Positions 19,639 to 28,635 of a stretch of 64,000 bases of DNA are shown here, in pieces. A program made the position numbers and the translations under genes. Each line of letters opens with the position of its first letter. Positions within the stretch are counted from its first letter, which is position 1. Origin of the DNA: Streptomyces pacificus (GTDB taxonomy: Bacteria; Actinomycetota; Actinomycetes; Streptomycetales; Streptomycetaceae); contig NZ_BLLG01000002.1 of the NCBI RefSeq assembly GCF_011766325.1, positions 496,001-560,000 of the forward strand. Reading direction: 5' to 3'. The notes beneath the pieces are model-generated. The model saw only the letters and a program-made list of their open reading frames with translations. It ran no database searches and was not told the origin of the DNA.

Positions 19639-19948
19639 GGGACGCGGGGCGGCGACATGCACGGCCGTGCCCTCCGGGCCGGCTCCCCGGGCACCACGGG
19701 GCCTGCGCATCGCCTCGCCGCGGGCGCCGTGCACCTCGATCCGGCGACCGGGGCCCCCACCGCCCCCGGGAACCGGTCACCGGCGGGGAAGGCGGCCGTC
19801 GATCCGGCGCACACCCGGACCACCGCCGCGGCTCCCGGGGGCGCCCGAGGAGTTCCCGCCCCGGCACACCGCCTCCCGCGGGGAGTGCGGGCAGCAGGGA
19901 GCGCGGGGGAGCTCACCCCGCTCCCCCGCGCTCCCGGACGGATCCGTC
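19639..19948. other. Intergenic region between converging genes
   Basis: Separates the SDR reductase from the LAL regulator on the opposite strand. A long GC-rich reading frame crosses it, but it matches no family I know and runs into the regulator antisense, so no gene is called. The only clear element is the hairpin at 19897-19935. Confidence 0.6.
19897..19935. terminator. Bidirectional terminator hairpin
   Basis: Perfect 15-bp stem (GGGAGCGCGGGGGAG with its complement at 19921-19935) and a 9-base loop. It lies between the converging SDR and LAL genes. No T-tract follows, as usual in Streptomyces. Confidence 0.75.
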
Positions 19949-22801
19949 TCAGCCGCTCTGCTCGAGGGCCATGAACACCGTGGAGAACTTGTCCAGCAGG
20001 TCCTCGCGGTGCTGCACGCGCAGCTTGCGGTAGATGCGCGTCAGATGCTGCTCCACCGTGCTGGCGGTGATGAACAGTTTCCCGGAGATCTCCCGGTTCG
20101 TGTGCCCCAGGATCGCCAGGACCGCCACGCGCCGTTCGGCGGAGCTCAGTTCGGCGAGCTCCGGGTGGTGGCAGGCCGGCTGCATATCCCGTCCGGGCCC
20201 GGGGGCGTCGGCGGTGACGAGCGCGAGCAGCCGTCCCGCCTCGCACTGCTCGGCCATGCGCCGGGCCCGCTTGGACGTGGTCCTGGCGAGGTTCAGTCGC
20301 GAGGTCTCCCGGTAGGCGGTGGCGAGTTCGGTCAGCGTGTACGCCAGCTGCAGCCTGCTGCCGTTGCGTTCCAGTGCGTCCGCGGAGTTCTTGAGCAGGG
20401 AGAGCCGCCGGGCGTCGTCCTTGGTGGTCCTGGCCAGGAGGCGCAGCGTGACCCCGTGCACGGACGTCTCCTCCTGCGGCAGCTGCTGCCGCTGCTGCCG
20501 CAGAACATCCCGGGCGGCCGCCACGTCCCCGAGGGCCAGATACGCCTCCGCCATCCCGCAGCGCCAGGGCACCGTCAGCTGGGTCTGGTCGGCGTGCGCC
20601 GGCGTCCCGGTCCGCAGGGAGGCACTCATGTCCCTGCACGACTCGAAGTCGGCCAGCGCCGCGTGCAGCCGGCCGGTCGCCAGGTGATACCTGCCGCGGG
20701 CGTAGACGTACTTCAGCCCGCCGCATCCCTGGTACGCAGCCGGGGGGATGGGCCGGTCGAGCACCTCCGCGGCCTCCTGCGTCCTGCCCATCTCCGTCAG
20801 GGTCTGCACCAGCAGCGCGGCGATACCGGCGACCGGCGCACCCCATTCGTGCCAGGGCTTGCGCGCGAGCGCCTTGCGGATCCACCGGTAGCCGGAGCCG
20901 AGGTCGCCGACCTCCAACGAGACCTTCGCCTGCACGACCGACACCAGGGCCTCCCACAGCGGCGACGGATGCGCTTCGAGCGCCTCCGACAGCTGGGTGA
21001 ACCACGGCCGCGCGGCGGGCAGGGACCCCAGGCACTCCAGCACGGTGTAGGCGAACAGCAGGGTTTCCACCGCGGAGGACTGGACCCGGATTCCCTGGAG
21101 CACCTGCTCGGCCCAGAAGACCGCCTGGGCCCGGTCCGTCTCATGGGCCGGGGCATGGATCCTGCGCAGACCGGTGAGCAGGGAATGCACGTCGGCGCCC
21201 GGCCCGCAGCACTCGTCGGCCTCGCTCGAAGAGGACAGTTCCAGCGCCGTCCAGTCCATCGGGATACCGCTCCACAGGCTGTAGAGCGCTTCCGCGAGAC
21301 CGACCTCGGCCGGGCAGGGGGACCGCGGAGCCTTCTCACGCATCAGGGGCATCAGTTCCGCGGCCAGCTCCGTCAGACCGTGCCACAGCGCCGCTCGCAC
21401 CAGGAACGCCAGGTCCGCGGCGTTCAGGACACCGCGGAAGGCGGCGCGGCCCAGCGTCGGCAGCAGGGAGGCCACCAGCCCCGGGTCGGTCAGCCAGGTG
21501 GTGCGCAGCAGCATCATCTCCACGGCGGAACGCTCCTGCGGGCCGACGGCCGAGCCCTTGGCCAGCTTGAGCAGCCTGCCGGCGACGTCCGTGCTGCCGC
21601 TCTTCAGGGCCTGGCTGACGAGGCCCAGGACGAGCTGCAGATCCCACGGCGGCCCGATCATCCCCACCGCGGTGAGATGGTCCACGACCTGCGGCAGGGG
21701 CGCACTGTCCTCGAAGAGGACATGCGCGGCCCGCAGATGCAGCTCGCCCCGCGCGGTGAAGCTCTCGTCCTGGAGCAGCGCCCTGCGTATGTCGGGCCGG
21801 AGGAAGTCACCGGCCAGCATGCCGAGGTCGTTGAGCGCACCGGAGATCCTGCTGGCCCTGGTGATGTCGATCCCGAGCAGCCGGGCGAGCCGCGGCAGGG
21901 AGGCGAAGTCGCCGAGGACGGCCACCGCGTGGGCGCCGCTGAGCATGCCGGGCACGTCCGTGTCGCTGATCATGCCCCGGACGCAGTCGTGGAAGGCCGG
22001 GTCGACTTCCAGTTCCTCCGGCTTCGGATCGGCCGACATCAGCCACGTCCTCAGCAGGACGTCGACGAGGAGCAGATTGCCACCGGTCAGGTCGTGGAGG
22101 TGATCGGCCATGCGGTGGGCCGCCGAGCGCGGGAAGGGTCCGCGGAAGTGCGGGAGGTGCTCGGTGAGGGACCAGGCGATCTGCTTGCGCCCCAGGAGCC
22201 GCATCCGGACCACGCTGGTGTAGGGCAGTCGCAGGATGTCCGTGCGCAGGTCGTCGCAGAACGAGAGGGCGCATCCGGTGCGCTCGGCCATGGCCAGCCG
22301 GATGGGCGTCCCCTTCAGCCGTCGCGCCACGAAGCGCAGAAACAGCTGCGAAGGGCCGTCGACGTAGTTGATGTCGTCGACGACGAGGAGCAGGGGGCGT
22401 CTCGCCGCGATCTTCAGCAGTCGGGCGTACACCCACTCGAAGGTCAGGCCGGGCGGGGTCTGCGGACCCACCCCTGGGGAACCCGGGGGGCCTGCGGCGG
22501 AGGGCCGGTCCCCGCCGTCCACCTGGTCCACCTGGTCCACCTGGTCCACCTGGTCCACCTGGTCCACCTGGTCCAGGATCTGCTGCAGGACCCCGAACGG
22601 GGAACCGTACTCGTTCAGCCAGCCCGTCGCCCACAGGCTCAGCACTCCGGAGTCCGCTTCCGACGCGCAGATCCGGTTGAGCGCGGTGGTCTTCCCTGCG
22701 CACTTCGGTCCACGGAGGAAGAGGAGTCCGCCGTTCTTCTGCCAGTTCTCGAATTCCGGAGTGGCGTGTTCCGACAGAACCACTTCAGGGATGTCGCTCA
22801 C
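19949..22801 (-). CDS. LuxR-family (LAL) pathway regulator with AAA ATPase domain
   Basis: About 950 residues. The N-terminal STAND-type ATPase domain has Walker A GPKCAGKTT near residue 30 and a hydrophobic-Asp-Asp Walker B (LLLVVDDINYVD); a long helical TPR-like middle follows. The C-terminal LuxR helix-turn-helix includes SSAERRVAVLAILGHTNREI and STVEQHLTRIYRKLRV. LAL proteins are typical cluster-situated activators of type I PKS clusters, and this one converges on the starter cassette. Just after Walker A the chain contains an unusual (VDQ)6 repeat, described separately. GTG 22801 is chosen because AGAGGA lies five bases upstream; an in-frame ATG at 22876 would add 25 residues. Confidence 0.9.
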   Translation of the reverse strand: MSDIPEVVLSEHATPEFENWQKNGGLLFLRGPKCAGKTTALNRICASEADSGVLSLWATGWLNEYGSPFGVLQQILDQVDQVDQVDQVDQVDQVDGGDRPSAAGPPGSPGVGPQTPPGLTFEWVYARLLKIAARRPLLLVVDDINYVDGPSQLFLRFVARRLKGTPIRLAMAERTGCALSFCDDLRTDILRLPYTSVVRMRLLGRKQIAWSLTEHLPHFRGPFPRSAAHRMADHLHDLTGGNLLLVDVLLRTWLMSADPKPEELEVDPAFHDCVRGMISDTDVPGMLSGAHAVAVLGDFASLPRLARLLGIDITRASRISGALNDLGMLAGDFLRPDIRRALLQDESFTARGELHLRAAHVLFEDSAPLPQVVDHLTAVGMIGPPWDLQLVLGLVSQALKSGSTDVAGRLLKLAKGSAVGPQERSAVEMMLLRTTWLTDPGLVASLLPTLGRAAFRGVLNAADLAFLVRAALWHGLTELAAELMPLMREKAPRSPCPAEVGLAEALYSLWSGIPMDWTALELSSSSEADECCGPGADVHSLLTGLRRIHAPAHETDRAQAVFWAEQVLQGIRVQSSAVETLLFAYTVLECLGSLPAARPWFTQLSEALEAHPSPLWEALVSVVQAKVSLEVGDLGSGYRWIRKALARKPWHEWGAPVAGIAALLVQTLTEMGRTQEAAEVLDRPIPPAAYQGCGGLKYVYARGRYHLATGRLHAALADFESCRDMSASLRTGTPAHADQTQLTVPWRCGMAEAYLALGDVAAARDVLRQQRQQLPQEETSVHGVTLRLLARTTKDDARRLSLLKNSADALERNGSRLQLAYTLTELATAYRETSRLNLARTTSKRARRMAEQCEAGRLLALVTADAPGPGRDMQPACHHPELAELSSAERRVAVLAILGHTNREISGKLFITASTVEQHLTRIYRKLRVQHREDLLDKFSTVFMALEQSG
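22517..22575 (-). repeat. 9-bp tandem repeat inside the LAL regulator gene
   Basis: Six perfect copies of GTCCACCTG plus a partial seventh. On the coding strand they encode VDQ repeated about six times. The unit is a multiple of three, so copy-number change would lengthen or shorten the linker without a frameshift. Confidence 0.95.
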
Positions 22802-23488
22802 GGGGGTCCTCTCGCAAGGTGCAACTGCACGTCGGCAGCGCACTATGGGCTTGGATGTGCGCGATGGTGCAGGCACATCGAGGAATGAACGCCCGACATC
22901 GACGCCGGGCGCTATCAGCCGGGCTTCACCCTGTCAATCCCCTTGGTGTGCGGAGATCTTCTCAACGGTCGCTCCAGGGCGGAGTCGGCCCGGCGGTGGT
23001 GTTCGTGATCGATCGGGACGCGGTACCCGCACACGCGGTGCAGCCGGCGGGTGCGGGGGAAACCGGTGATCCGCATGACGGCCTCCGGCCGGGCCCGGCG
23101 CGAATGGCGAGGGGGCATCGGTGGACGTACTGGACCGTGAGGACACGGTGGACGCCCTCGCCGACAGCGTGGTCCGATCATGATCCGACGCGCCCCGGGG
23201 ACCGGGGCGGTCCGGGTCGGCGGCCTCACCGAGACGCGGCCCCCTCCCCCACGGGTGTGATCCACACCCTCGGGGAGCCGCTGGTACCGCCCGGGGCGTC
23301 CAGGACCCGCCTGACGGCTTCGGCCGGCTGCCCGCGCGCACCCCTCGCGGGCGGTGACGGGCCGTCCTTCCACGCGTCGCACCACGACGCGCTCACACCC
23401 GGCACGCGGCAGGACACGGCGTGCGGAACGTTCTGCCCGGCCTTGCGGTCGCTGATCACCCCGGCCGGGCGGGCCGGGTCCGCCACAG
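22802..23488. other. Long intergenic region upstream of the LAL regulator
   Basis: No convincing gene. It holds the putative LAL promoter near 22909-22937. A reverse-strand frame at 23226-23486 (GTG start) has coding-like third positions, with WCDAWKDG and RVWITPVGEG, but I recognise no family and see no good ribosome binding site. It could be the decayed end of a gene. Confidence 0.5.
22909..22937 (-). promoter_or_regulatory. Putative promoter of the LAL regulator
   Basis: Reading on the minus strand: TTGACA (22937-22932), a 17-base spacer, then TAGCGC (22914-22909). The -35 is perfect and the -10 is imperfect. It would give a leader of roughly 100 bases before GTG 22801. Confidence 0.45.
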
Positions 23489-23818
23489 CTACTTCACCCG
23501 CAAGGCCATCCAGCGTCCGAAGACATCACGTTCGGTCTCCGGCTCGCGATGCGCTCGTCCCTCTCGGCACCTCTCCCGGCGCAGCCGTTCCACCTCGGCA
23601 CGGCCACCCTCCCGCCGCCGGCCGCCTGATTCAGCGGGCGCGGACCGGCCGGACGATGCCGAACCGTTTCTCCTCCAGCAGGACACCCGACCGTGCGGCG
23701 TCCCCCGAGGCGCACCGGGGACACCGGCGACCTCCGGGGCCGGAGTGACCTTCTCGATCACGACGCATACAGCACCCTCACAGAACTCACATTCGTACTT
23801 CTGTTGCTTGAACCCCAT
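23489..23818 (-). CDS. Hypothetical small Cys-containing protein
   Basis: 109 codons from ATG 23818 with AGGGGAAG about eleven bases upstream; a TTG at 23827 would add three residues. The N-terminal MGFKQQKYECEFCEGAVCVV carries a CxxC-x4-C pattern. The rest is Pro/Gly- then Arg/Glu-rich and ends FGRWMALRVK. The first twenty codons are notably less GC-rich than the neighbourhood. I do not recognise a family. It may be a small regulatory or metal-binding protein, or not a gene at all. It sits between the LAL regulator and the DAHP synthase, reading in the same direction as the regulator. Confidence 0.35.
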   Translation of the reverse strand: MGFKQQKYECEFCEGAVCVVIEKVTPAPEVAGVPGAPRGTPHGRVSCWRRNGSASSGRSAPAESGGRRREGGRAEVERLRRERCREGRAHREPETERDVFGRWMALRVK

Positions 23819-24853
23819 GAACCTCAACTTCCCCTGGTGTCACGGACTCCACGCTAAGAGGGGACCCTCACCCCGGGTATGCCTCAATGAGCCATTTCCC
23901 TCCTCGTTCCGAACCGGTCAGATGAAGGTGAGGACGGCTTGGCCGGCGATCCGGGCGAGCACCGCGGTTCGCGGAGGAGCCGCCGGGACCCGAGAGTGGC
24001 GGCGGACCGCCCGACAAGGCCAGGGTCTTCGCTTGGGACCGGTTCACCGGCTTCCCGCCTGCGGAGAGAGCCTCCCACCGCCCCCCGGCGCGGGATCCGG
24101 CAGCAGCGTGCCGTCCGGGAGGAGATACGCCCTCGCCGACGCGTCCGCACCGTGCCGGTCAGACGGGGAGCGTGAGCGGCCAGGCACTCGCCCGCCTCGG
24201 TGGCACCGCGGTGGGCCGTCGTGGCGCCGGCGCCGAAGCCTGCCGCGAGCGGGGCGTGGAGGTGTGCCCGTCCGCAACCGGGCGAGGGCGGGCAGGGCCT
24301 GGCGGCCGGCGCTCAGGCACCGCCGGCAGCCGAACGCGCGGTGGCGGCGCCGCAACTGCCGCGCCGGGAAGCGGAGCGCGGGGCCCGGCCCGCCGACGCC
24401 CGACGGGGGGCCGAACAGGTGAGGCCTCCGGTGGGGCCGATTTCCCTGGCCGAAAACCCATCCACCAAGGACCTCACCACGTCCTCAGCACACCTTCCGT
24501 AAGCCTCAACCGGGTCGGAGACGGCTCACTCACCCCTCATATCGAGGATTCCCCCCTATTCCCCGTACCGCCCCCCCCTGATTTCGCCGGCCCGCGGGGG
24601 TACACCATGTGCGGGCGGCATACAGTCAAGTCGGCCCCTGCCGCTTTCCCTCTGCGGCATTCCTGGAACAGGGCTGATCCACGGCAGTTCCGGATTCCCC
24701 TCAAGGCGAGTGCCGGCGACTTGGCCGACACCGCCGCCCCCGCCCTCTTCTCTGCGTCCCCTGCCTTCTCCGCGGCCCCTGTCCCGCGCGTTCTCCGCGT
24801 TCCCCGTCCCCGCGCGTTCTCCGCGTTCCCTTCCCGACACTCTGGAGGCTGTG
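23819..24853. other. Intergenic region upstream of the DAHP synthase
   Basis: About 1 kb with no gene I can support on either strand. Frames through it are Arg/Pro/Gly-rich with no motif or recognisable start. The last ~150 bases are C-rich, and the DAHP synthase ribosome binding site GGAGG (24844-24848) is the only clear element. Confidence 0.5.
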
Positions 24854-26044
24854 GTGGGTAGCCCCGTCACTCAAACACGCAATCCCGCCGGACAGCAGCC
24901 CGAATGGGCCGACGCCTCCCAGGCCGAGCGGGTACGGACGATCCTCGCCGAGCGCCCTCCTCTGGTGCGGGCGGAGGACGTCCGCGGGCTCGGTGACCAG
25001 CTGGCGGGAGTGGCGCGAGGAGAGACCCACGTCCTCCAGGCCGGTGACTGCGCGGAGCACCCCGACGAATGCACGGCGGAACACGTCGCGCGCAAGTCCG
25101 CCCTGCTTCACCTGCTCGGCGACACCCTTCAGGCGGCAACCGGCACACCGGTGGTCCGCGTGGGGCGCATCGCCGGCCAGTTCGCCAAGCCCCGCTCGCA
25201 CCTGGTCGAACCGGTCGACGGTGTCGACCTGCCCGTCTATCGCGGACACATGGTCAACGCCCCCACCCGCGATCTCGCCGGCCGCCGCCACGACCCGCTG
25301 CGGATGCTGACGGCCTATCGGGCAGCCCGCGACGTCATGGAGCACCTCGGCTGGTTCGGACCGGCCGGCGAGGCACAACACCCCGGTACCGGCACCCCGG
25401 CTCCGATCTGGACCAGCCACGAAGCACTCGTCCTGGACTACGAATTCCCCCTGGCCCGTGATCTGGACGACGGGCGACGCCTCCTCGGCTCCGCCCACTG
25501 GCCCTGGATCGGCAAGCGCACCCATCAACTCCACGGTGCCCATGTCGACCTGGTCTCCGAGGTGCTCAACCCCGTCGCGGTGAAGGTCGGTCCGACGATC
25601 ACCCCGGCCGATCTCACCGCGCTGTGCGCCCGCCTCGACCCGCAGCGCCGTCCTGGCCGCCTCACGCTCATCGCCCGCATGGGCGCCGATGCGGCACGCT
25701 CGCGCCTCGCGCCGCTCGTCCGCACCGTCCGCCGTGCCGGCCACCCGGTGATCTGGCTGTGCGACCCCATGCACGGCAACACCGTCACCACCCCCGACGG
25801 CCACAAGACCCGCCTGCTTCCCACCATGGCGGAGGAGGTCCGGGCCTTCTGCCGGGCCGTCGCCGGCGCCGGCGGCATCGCCGGCGGACTCCACCTGGAG
25901 ACCACACCCGACGACGTCACCGAATGTGCCCCCGACTTCCGCACCCTCGACTCCCCCGGCATCCGCCGCACCACCCTGTGCGACCCCCGCCTCAACCCCG
26001 AACAGGCCGTCGCGCTCGTGGCGGCGTGGGGCCGAGACGATTGA
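24854..26044 (+). CDS. Class II (PhzC-type) 3-deoxy-D-arabino-heptulosonate 7-phosphate synthase
   Basis: About 396 residues. It condenses phosphoenolpyruvate and erythrose 4-phosphate at the entry to the shikimate pathway. Class II hallmarks are present in order: QAGDCAEH, VGRIAGQFAKPRS, YRGHMVN, WTSHEALVLDYE, SAHWPWIGKRT, GAHVDLVSEVLNPVAVKVGP, IARMGAD and CDPMHGNT. The protein is short, like PhzC, and lacks the N-terminal extension of the larger feedback-regulated housekeeping enzymes. Aromatic feedback may therefore be weak; that is inference. RifH-type aminoDAHP synthases are also class II, but no aminoshikimate genes are visible. The GTG start at 24854 follows GGAGG by five bases. Its location beside a shikimate-consuming starter cassette suggests precursor supply. 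Confidence 0.93.
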   Translation: MGSPVTQTRNPAGQQPEWADASQAERVRTILAERPPLVRAEDVRGLGDQLAGVARGETHVLQAGDCAEHPDECTAEHVARKSALLHLLGDTLQAATGTPVVRVGRIAGQFAKPRSHLVEPVDGVDLPVYRGHMVNAPTRDLAGRRHDPLRMLTAYRAARDVMEHLGWFGPAGEAQHPGTGTPAPIWTSHEALVLDYEFPLARDLDDGRRLLGSAHWPWIGKRTHQLHGAHVDLVSEVLNPVAVKVGPTITPADLTALCARLDPQRRPGRLTLIARMGADAARSRLAPLVRTVRRAGHPVIWLCDPMHGNTVTTPDGHKTRLLPTMAEEVRAFCRAVAGAGGIAGGLHLETTPDDVTECAPDFRTLDSPGIRRTTLCDPRLNPEQAVALVAAWGRDD

Positions 26045-26117
26045 ATCCTCTGAATCCTCCCCTCGCCCTGACGGCGATCGCCCTTTCCCCGCCCTGCTCC
26101 GCAGGTATCCGGTTCCT

Positions 26118-26137
26118 CCCCGGCCCGAAGGCCGGGG
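26118..26137. repeat. Hairpin with CGAA loop, possible IS200/IS605-type end or terminator
   Basis: CCCCGGCC-CGAA-GGCCGGGG, an 8-bp stem with a tetraloop, followed by CATCCTCGGAGGTTCC. A GGTTCC hexamer also precedes the stem (26111-26116). This layout resembles subterminal hairpins of HUH-transposase elements in Streptomyces. It could equally be a terminator for the DAHP synthase gene. Confidence 0.4.
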
Positions 26138-26158
26138 CATCCTCGGAGGTTCCAGATG

Positions 26159-26181
26159 AACACGTGCACACGTGCACACGT
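26159..26181. repeat. Short ACACGTGC tandem repeat
   Basis: About 2.5 copies of an 8-bp unit carrying CACGTG, just downstream of the hairpin. No function is evident. Confidence 0.7.
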
Positions 26182-26354
26182 AGGCCGGGCAGGCCTTCAC
26201 CGTGCCGGGCCCCGGGGCCGACGGCCGTGCCGCACCGGGGCCCCGGCGTCGGCGGGCCGGCCGCCTCCTGCCCGAAGCGGGGATCGCGCGCCCGCCTGTG
26301 CTCCGTCCCCGCCCCCCACCCGGACGACCGTGCCGGTTCAGCCTGCGGGTACGC

Positions 26355-27554
26355 TCACCAGCGCACCGGCAGACTGCGTACGCCCCTGACCCTGATGCCC
26401 GGCAGCCAGTCGAGACCGGCCGGATCGGCGTCCAGCGCCAGGTCGGGGCAGCGGCGCAGCAGGGTCAGGAGCGCGACCCGGCTCTCCATCCTCGCCAGCC
26501 CGGCACCCAGGCAGAAGTGGATGCCGTGGCCGAAGGCGACGTGGCCTTGGCGGCTGCCGGCCGTACCGCGGTGGATGTCGAACGTGTCGGGGCGCTCGAA
26601 CCGGGCAGGGTCGCGCCCCGCCGCCGCGATGCTGACCAGAACCGTCTCCCCGGGCGGGATTCTCGTGGCGCCGTAGCTGACGGTCTCGGTGGTGAACCGC
26701 TTGGTCGACGTCTCCACGGGGCCGTCGTAGCGCAGCGCCTCCTCGATCGTCTGGTCGATCCGGCCCTCCGGATCGGCACGCAGCGCCGCCAGTTGTGCGG
26801 GGTTCGCCAGGAGCGCGCGCACCCCGTTGGTGATCAGGTTGGCCGTGGTCTCGTGGCCCGCGACGATCAGGATGAACACCATCGAGTGCAGCTCGGCGGC
26901 CGACAGGCGGTCGTTGTCCTCCGCGGTCGTCCGCAGCAGCGAGGAGATCAGGTCGCCGGTCGGCGCGGAGCGGCGCTTGTCCTCGATCAGGTTCTTCAGG
27001 TAGTCCGTCAGGGCCATCCCGGCCTGGGCGAATCCCCGGCTCTTCCACCAGGCGATGGTGCCGGGTTCTTCCGGCACGAGAACCCGCTCCGTCCAGCCGC
27101 GGAAGTCGTCCCGGTCGGCGAGCGGGACCCCGAGCAGTTCGCAGAGAACGGTGATCGGCAGCGGGGACGCCAGCGAGGAGACCAGGTCGGCTCGCCGCCG
27201 CCCGGCCGCCATCTCATCGAGGAGGCCGTCGGTGATCTCCTGGAGGCGCGGGCGCATCGCCTCCACCCGGCGCGCGGTGAACTCCCGCGAGACGAGCCGT
27301 CTGAGCCGCGTGTGGTCCGGCGGATCGGTGATCAGGACGTGCCGCTCGTCCTCGCTCGGCGGGGCGAGGGACTTGGCCAGACGTGGATCGGACAGGGCCG
27401 CCCGGGCCTCGTCGTAGCCGACGATCAGCCAGAACCGGTCCCCATCGGCCAGGACGATCTCGTGCACCGGCCCGGCCTCGCGCAGCCGGGCGTAGTAGGG
27501 GTACGGGTCGGTGAAGAAACCGGGGCCGTACGCACCCAGGTCGGCGGTCACCAT
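26355..27554 (-). CDS. Cytochrome P450, probable tailoring hydroxylase
   Basis: 399 residues with the full P450 signature: I-helix AGHETT, K-helix EEALRYDGP and the heme-binding loop FGHGIHFCLGAGLARME with the thiolate Cys. Length and motifs match soluble bacterial class I P450s that need separate ferredoxin and reductase, which are not encoded here. As last gene of the MFS-hydrolase-P450 operon beside the PKS it probably oxidises the polyketide. Its ATG lies inside the stop region of the hydrolase gene (a 7-base overlap reading ATGGTGA), so translation is coupled. The site of hydroxylation cannot be inferred from sequence alone. Confidence 0.92.
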   Translation of the reverse strand: MVTADLGAYGPGFFTDPYPYYARLREAGPVHEIVLADGDRFWLIVGYDEARAALSDPRLAKSLAPPSEDERHVLITDPPDHTRLRRLVSREFTARRVEAMRPRLQEITDGLLDEMAAGRRRADLVSSLASPLPITVLCELLGVPLADRDDFRGWTERVLVPEEPGTIAWWKSRGFAQAGMALTDYLKNLIEDKRRSAPTGDLISSLLRTTAEDNDRLSAAELHSMVFILIVAGHETTANLITNGVRALLANPAQLAALRADPEGRIDQTIEEALRYDGPVETSTKRFTTETVSYGATRIPPGETVLVSIAAAGRDPARFERPDTFDIHRGTAGSRQGHVAFGHGIHFCLGAGLARMESRVALLTLLRRCPDLALDADPAGLDWLPGIRVRGVRSLPVRW

Positions 27555-28468
27555 GCGGAGGGCGCAGTCTCGTCGTGCCCGGGGCGGCCGGCCGGATGTT
27601 CCAGGCCGGTCAGGTAGTCGAGGCCGGCCAGCGGCCGGTCGGTGAAGAACCGCAGCACCAGATCCGCCCAGTCGGCGTTGCGTTCCAGGAAGGACACGTG
27701 GCAGCTCTCCCGAATGGTCGTGAACACCGCGCCGCTGATTCCGGCGGCCACCCTCCGTACCAGGTCAGGGGGAGCGAGTTCGTCGTGCTCCCCGGTCACG
27801 CACAGGGCGGGCATCCCGGAGATCCGGCCCGGTAGCGTCATCGGATGGTCGACCATCCGCTGGGCGACGGCGAGGTACCGCACCATCTCGCTCTCCGACG
27901 CCGTGCTCAGATGGTCGAGCAGAGCGCGCTGGACCGCCTCCCGATTGCGTACGGTCCGGGTCGGGTCCCCGTTCACGCACAGCTCCACCATCGTGCGCCC
28001 GAATTCGTCCGCCCTGCGCAGCCTCAGCCAGCGCTCGAATGCGACGGCCGCGGGACGTACGGTGTCGCCCCACACCGCGCCGGTGAGCATCAGGCGCGCG
28101 ATCCGCTCCGGGTGCATCTGGGCGAACCGGTGGGTGGGCGCGGTGCCCAGGCTGACGCCGAGCAGGTTGACGCGGGGAAGGCCGAGTTCGTCGAGCAGAT
28201 AGGCCAGCGCGCCGGCGTCGAAGCCGTAGCCGACGGTCCGCGGCACGGGGTCGGGCGAGTACGAGCCCGGCGGCTCCATGCAGATGACGGTGGCCGCGTC
28301 CTGCCAGTACGCGTCGTAGCGGTGGTAGCTGCGGATGTTCTGGAACGCCGCGCACATGACGACGATCGGTTCGGTGACCGGTGACGGGCACTCGAGAATC
28401 CGGCAGGCGAACTCGTAGCCCCGGTACGAGAACTGCCTGACCTGTTCGACCGCAAGACTGTCGGCCAT
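27548..28468 (-). CDS. Alpha/beta-fold hydrolase, possible editing or release enzyme
   Basis: 306 residues. The nucleophile elbow is GVSLG (nucleophilic Ser), followed by a candidate acid in TGEHDEL and a candidate His in ESCHVSFLE, so the triad looks intact. Family members in PKS clusters act as type II thioesterases, esterases or acyl transferases. The PKS genes visible here end without a thioesterase, so a role in release or editing is possible but unproven. ATG 28468 starts MADSLAVEQ; the gene lies 167 bp below the MFS gene and overlaps the P450 gene. Confidence 0.85.
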   Translation of the reverse strand: MADSLAVEQVRQFSYRGYEFACRILECPSPVTEPIVVMCAAFQNIRSYHRYDAYWQDAATVICMEPPGSYSPDPVPRTVGYGFDAGALAYLLDELGLPRVNLLGVSLGTAPTHRFAQMHPERIARLMLTGAVWGDTVRPAAVAFERWLRLRRADEFGRTMVELCVNGDPTRTVRNREAVQRALLDHLSTASESEMVRYLAVAQRMVDHPMTLPGRISGMPALCVTGEHDELAPPDLVRRVAAGISGAVFTTIRESCHVSFLERNADWADLVLRFFTDRPLAGLDYLTGLEHPAGRPGHDETAPSAW

Positions 28469-28570
28469 GGTGATTTCTCCGATCCGCCGGTGCCCCGGCA
28501 CGGTGAGGGGGACTGCCGGTCCGCGGGCCGCTCCACGCCGGCCTGCCCGGCCGCCCGGCCGGCATACGCC

Positions 28571-28602
28571 GGCGGACCGGCGGACCGGCGGACCGGCGGA
28601 TA
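28571..28602. repeat. 8-bp GGCGGACC tandem repeat
   Basis: Three perfect copies plus one degenerate copy in the untranslated gap between the MFS and hydrolase genes. Simple-sequence slippage is the likely origin. Confidence 0.85.
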
Positions 28603-28635
28603 CCGGCGGAGTGCGGGGTGGGGGGTGGGACCGGA

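Larger units (their letters stand above)
26045..26354. other. Intergenic region between converging DAHP synthase and P450 genes
   Basis: No gene. It contains a hairpin at 26118-26137 resembling an IS200/IS605 end, a short ACACGTGC repeat, and otherwise featureless GC-rich sequence. Confidence 0.6.

Noticed and set aside
19657..19974. Forward frame between the SDR and the LAL regulator
   Set aside because: Runs antisense into the regulator and across the terminator hairpin; no motifs.
23226..23486. Reverse-strand small frame with coding-like codons
   Set aside because: No convincing start signal and no recognisable family; kept only as a remark on the intergenic region.
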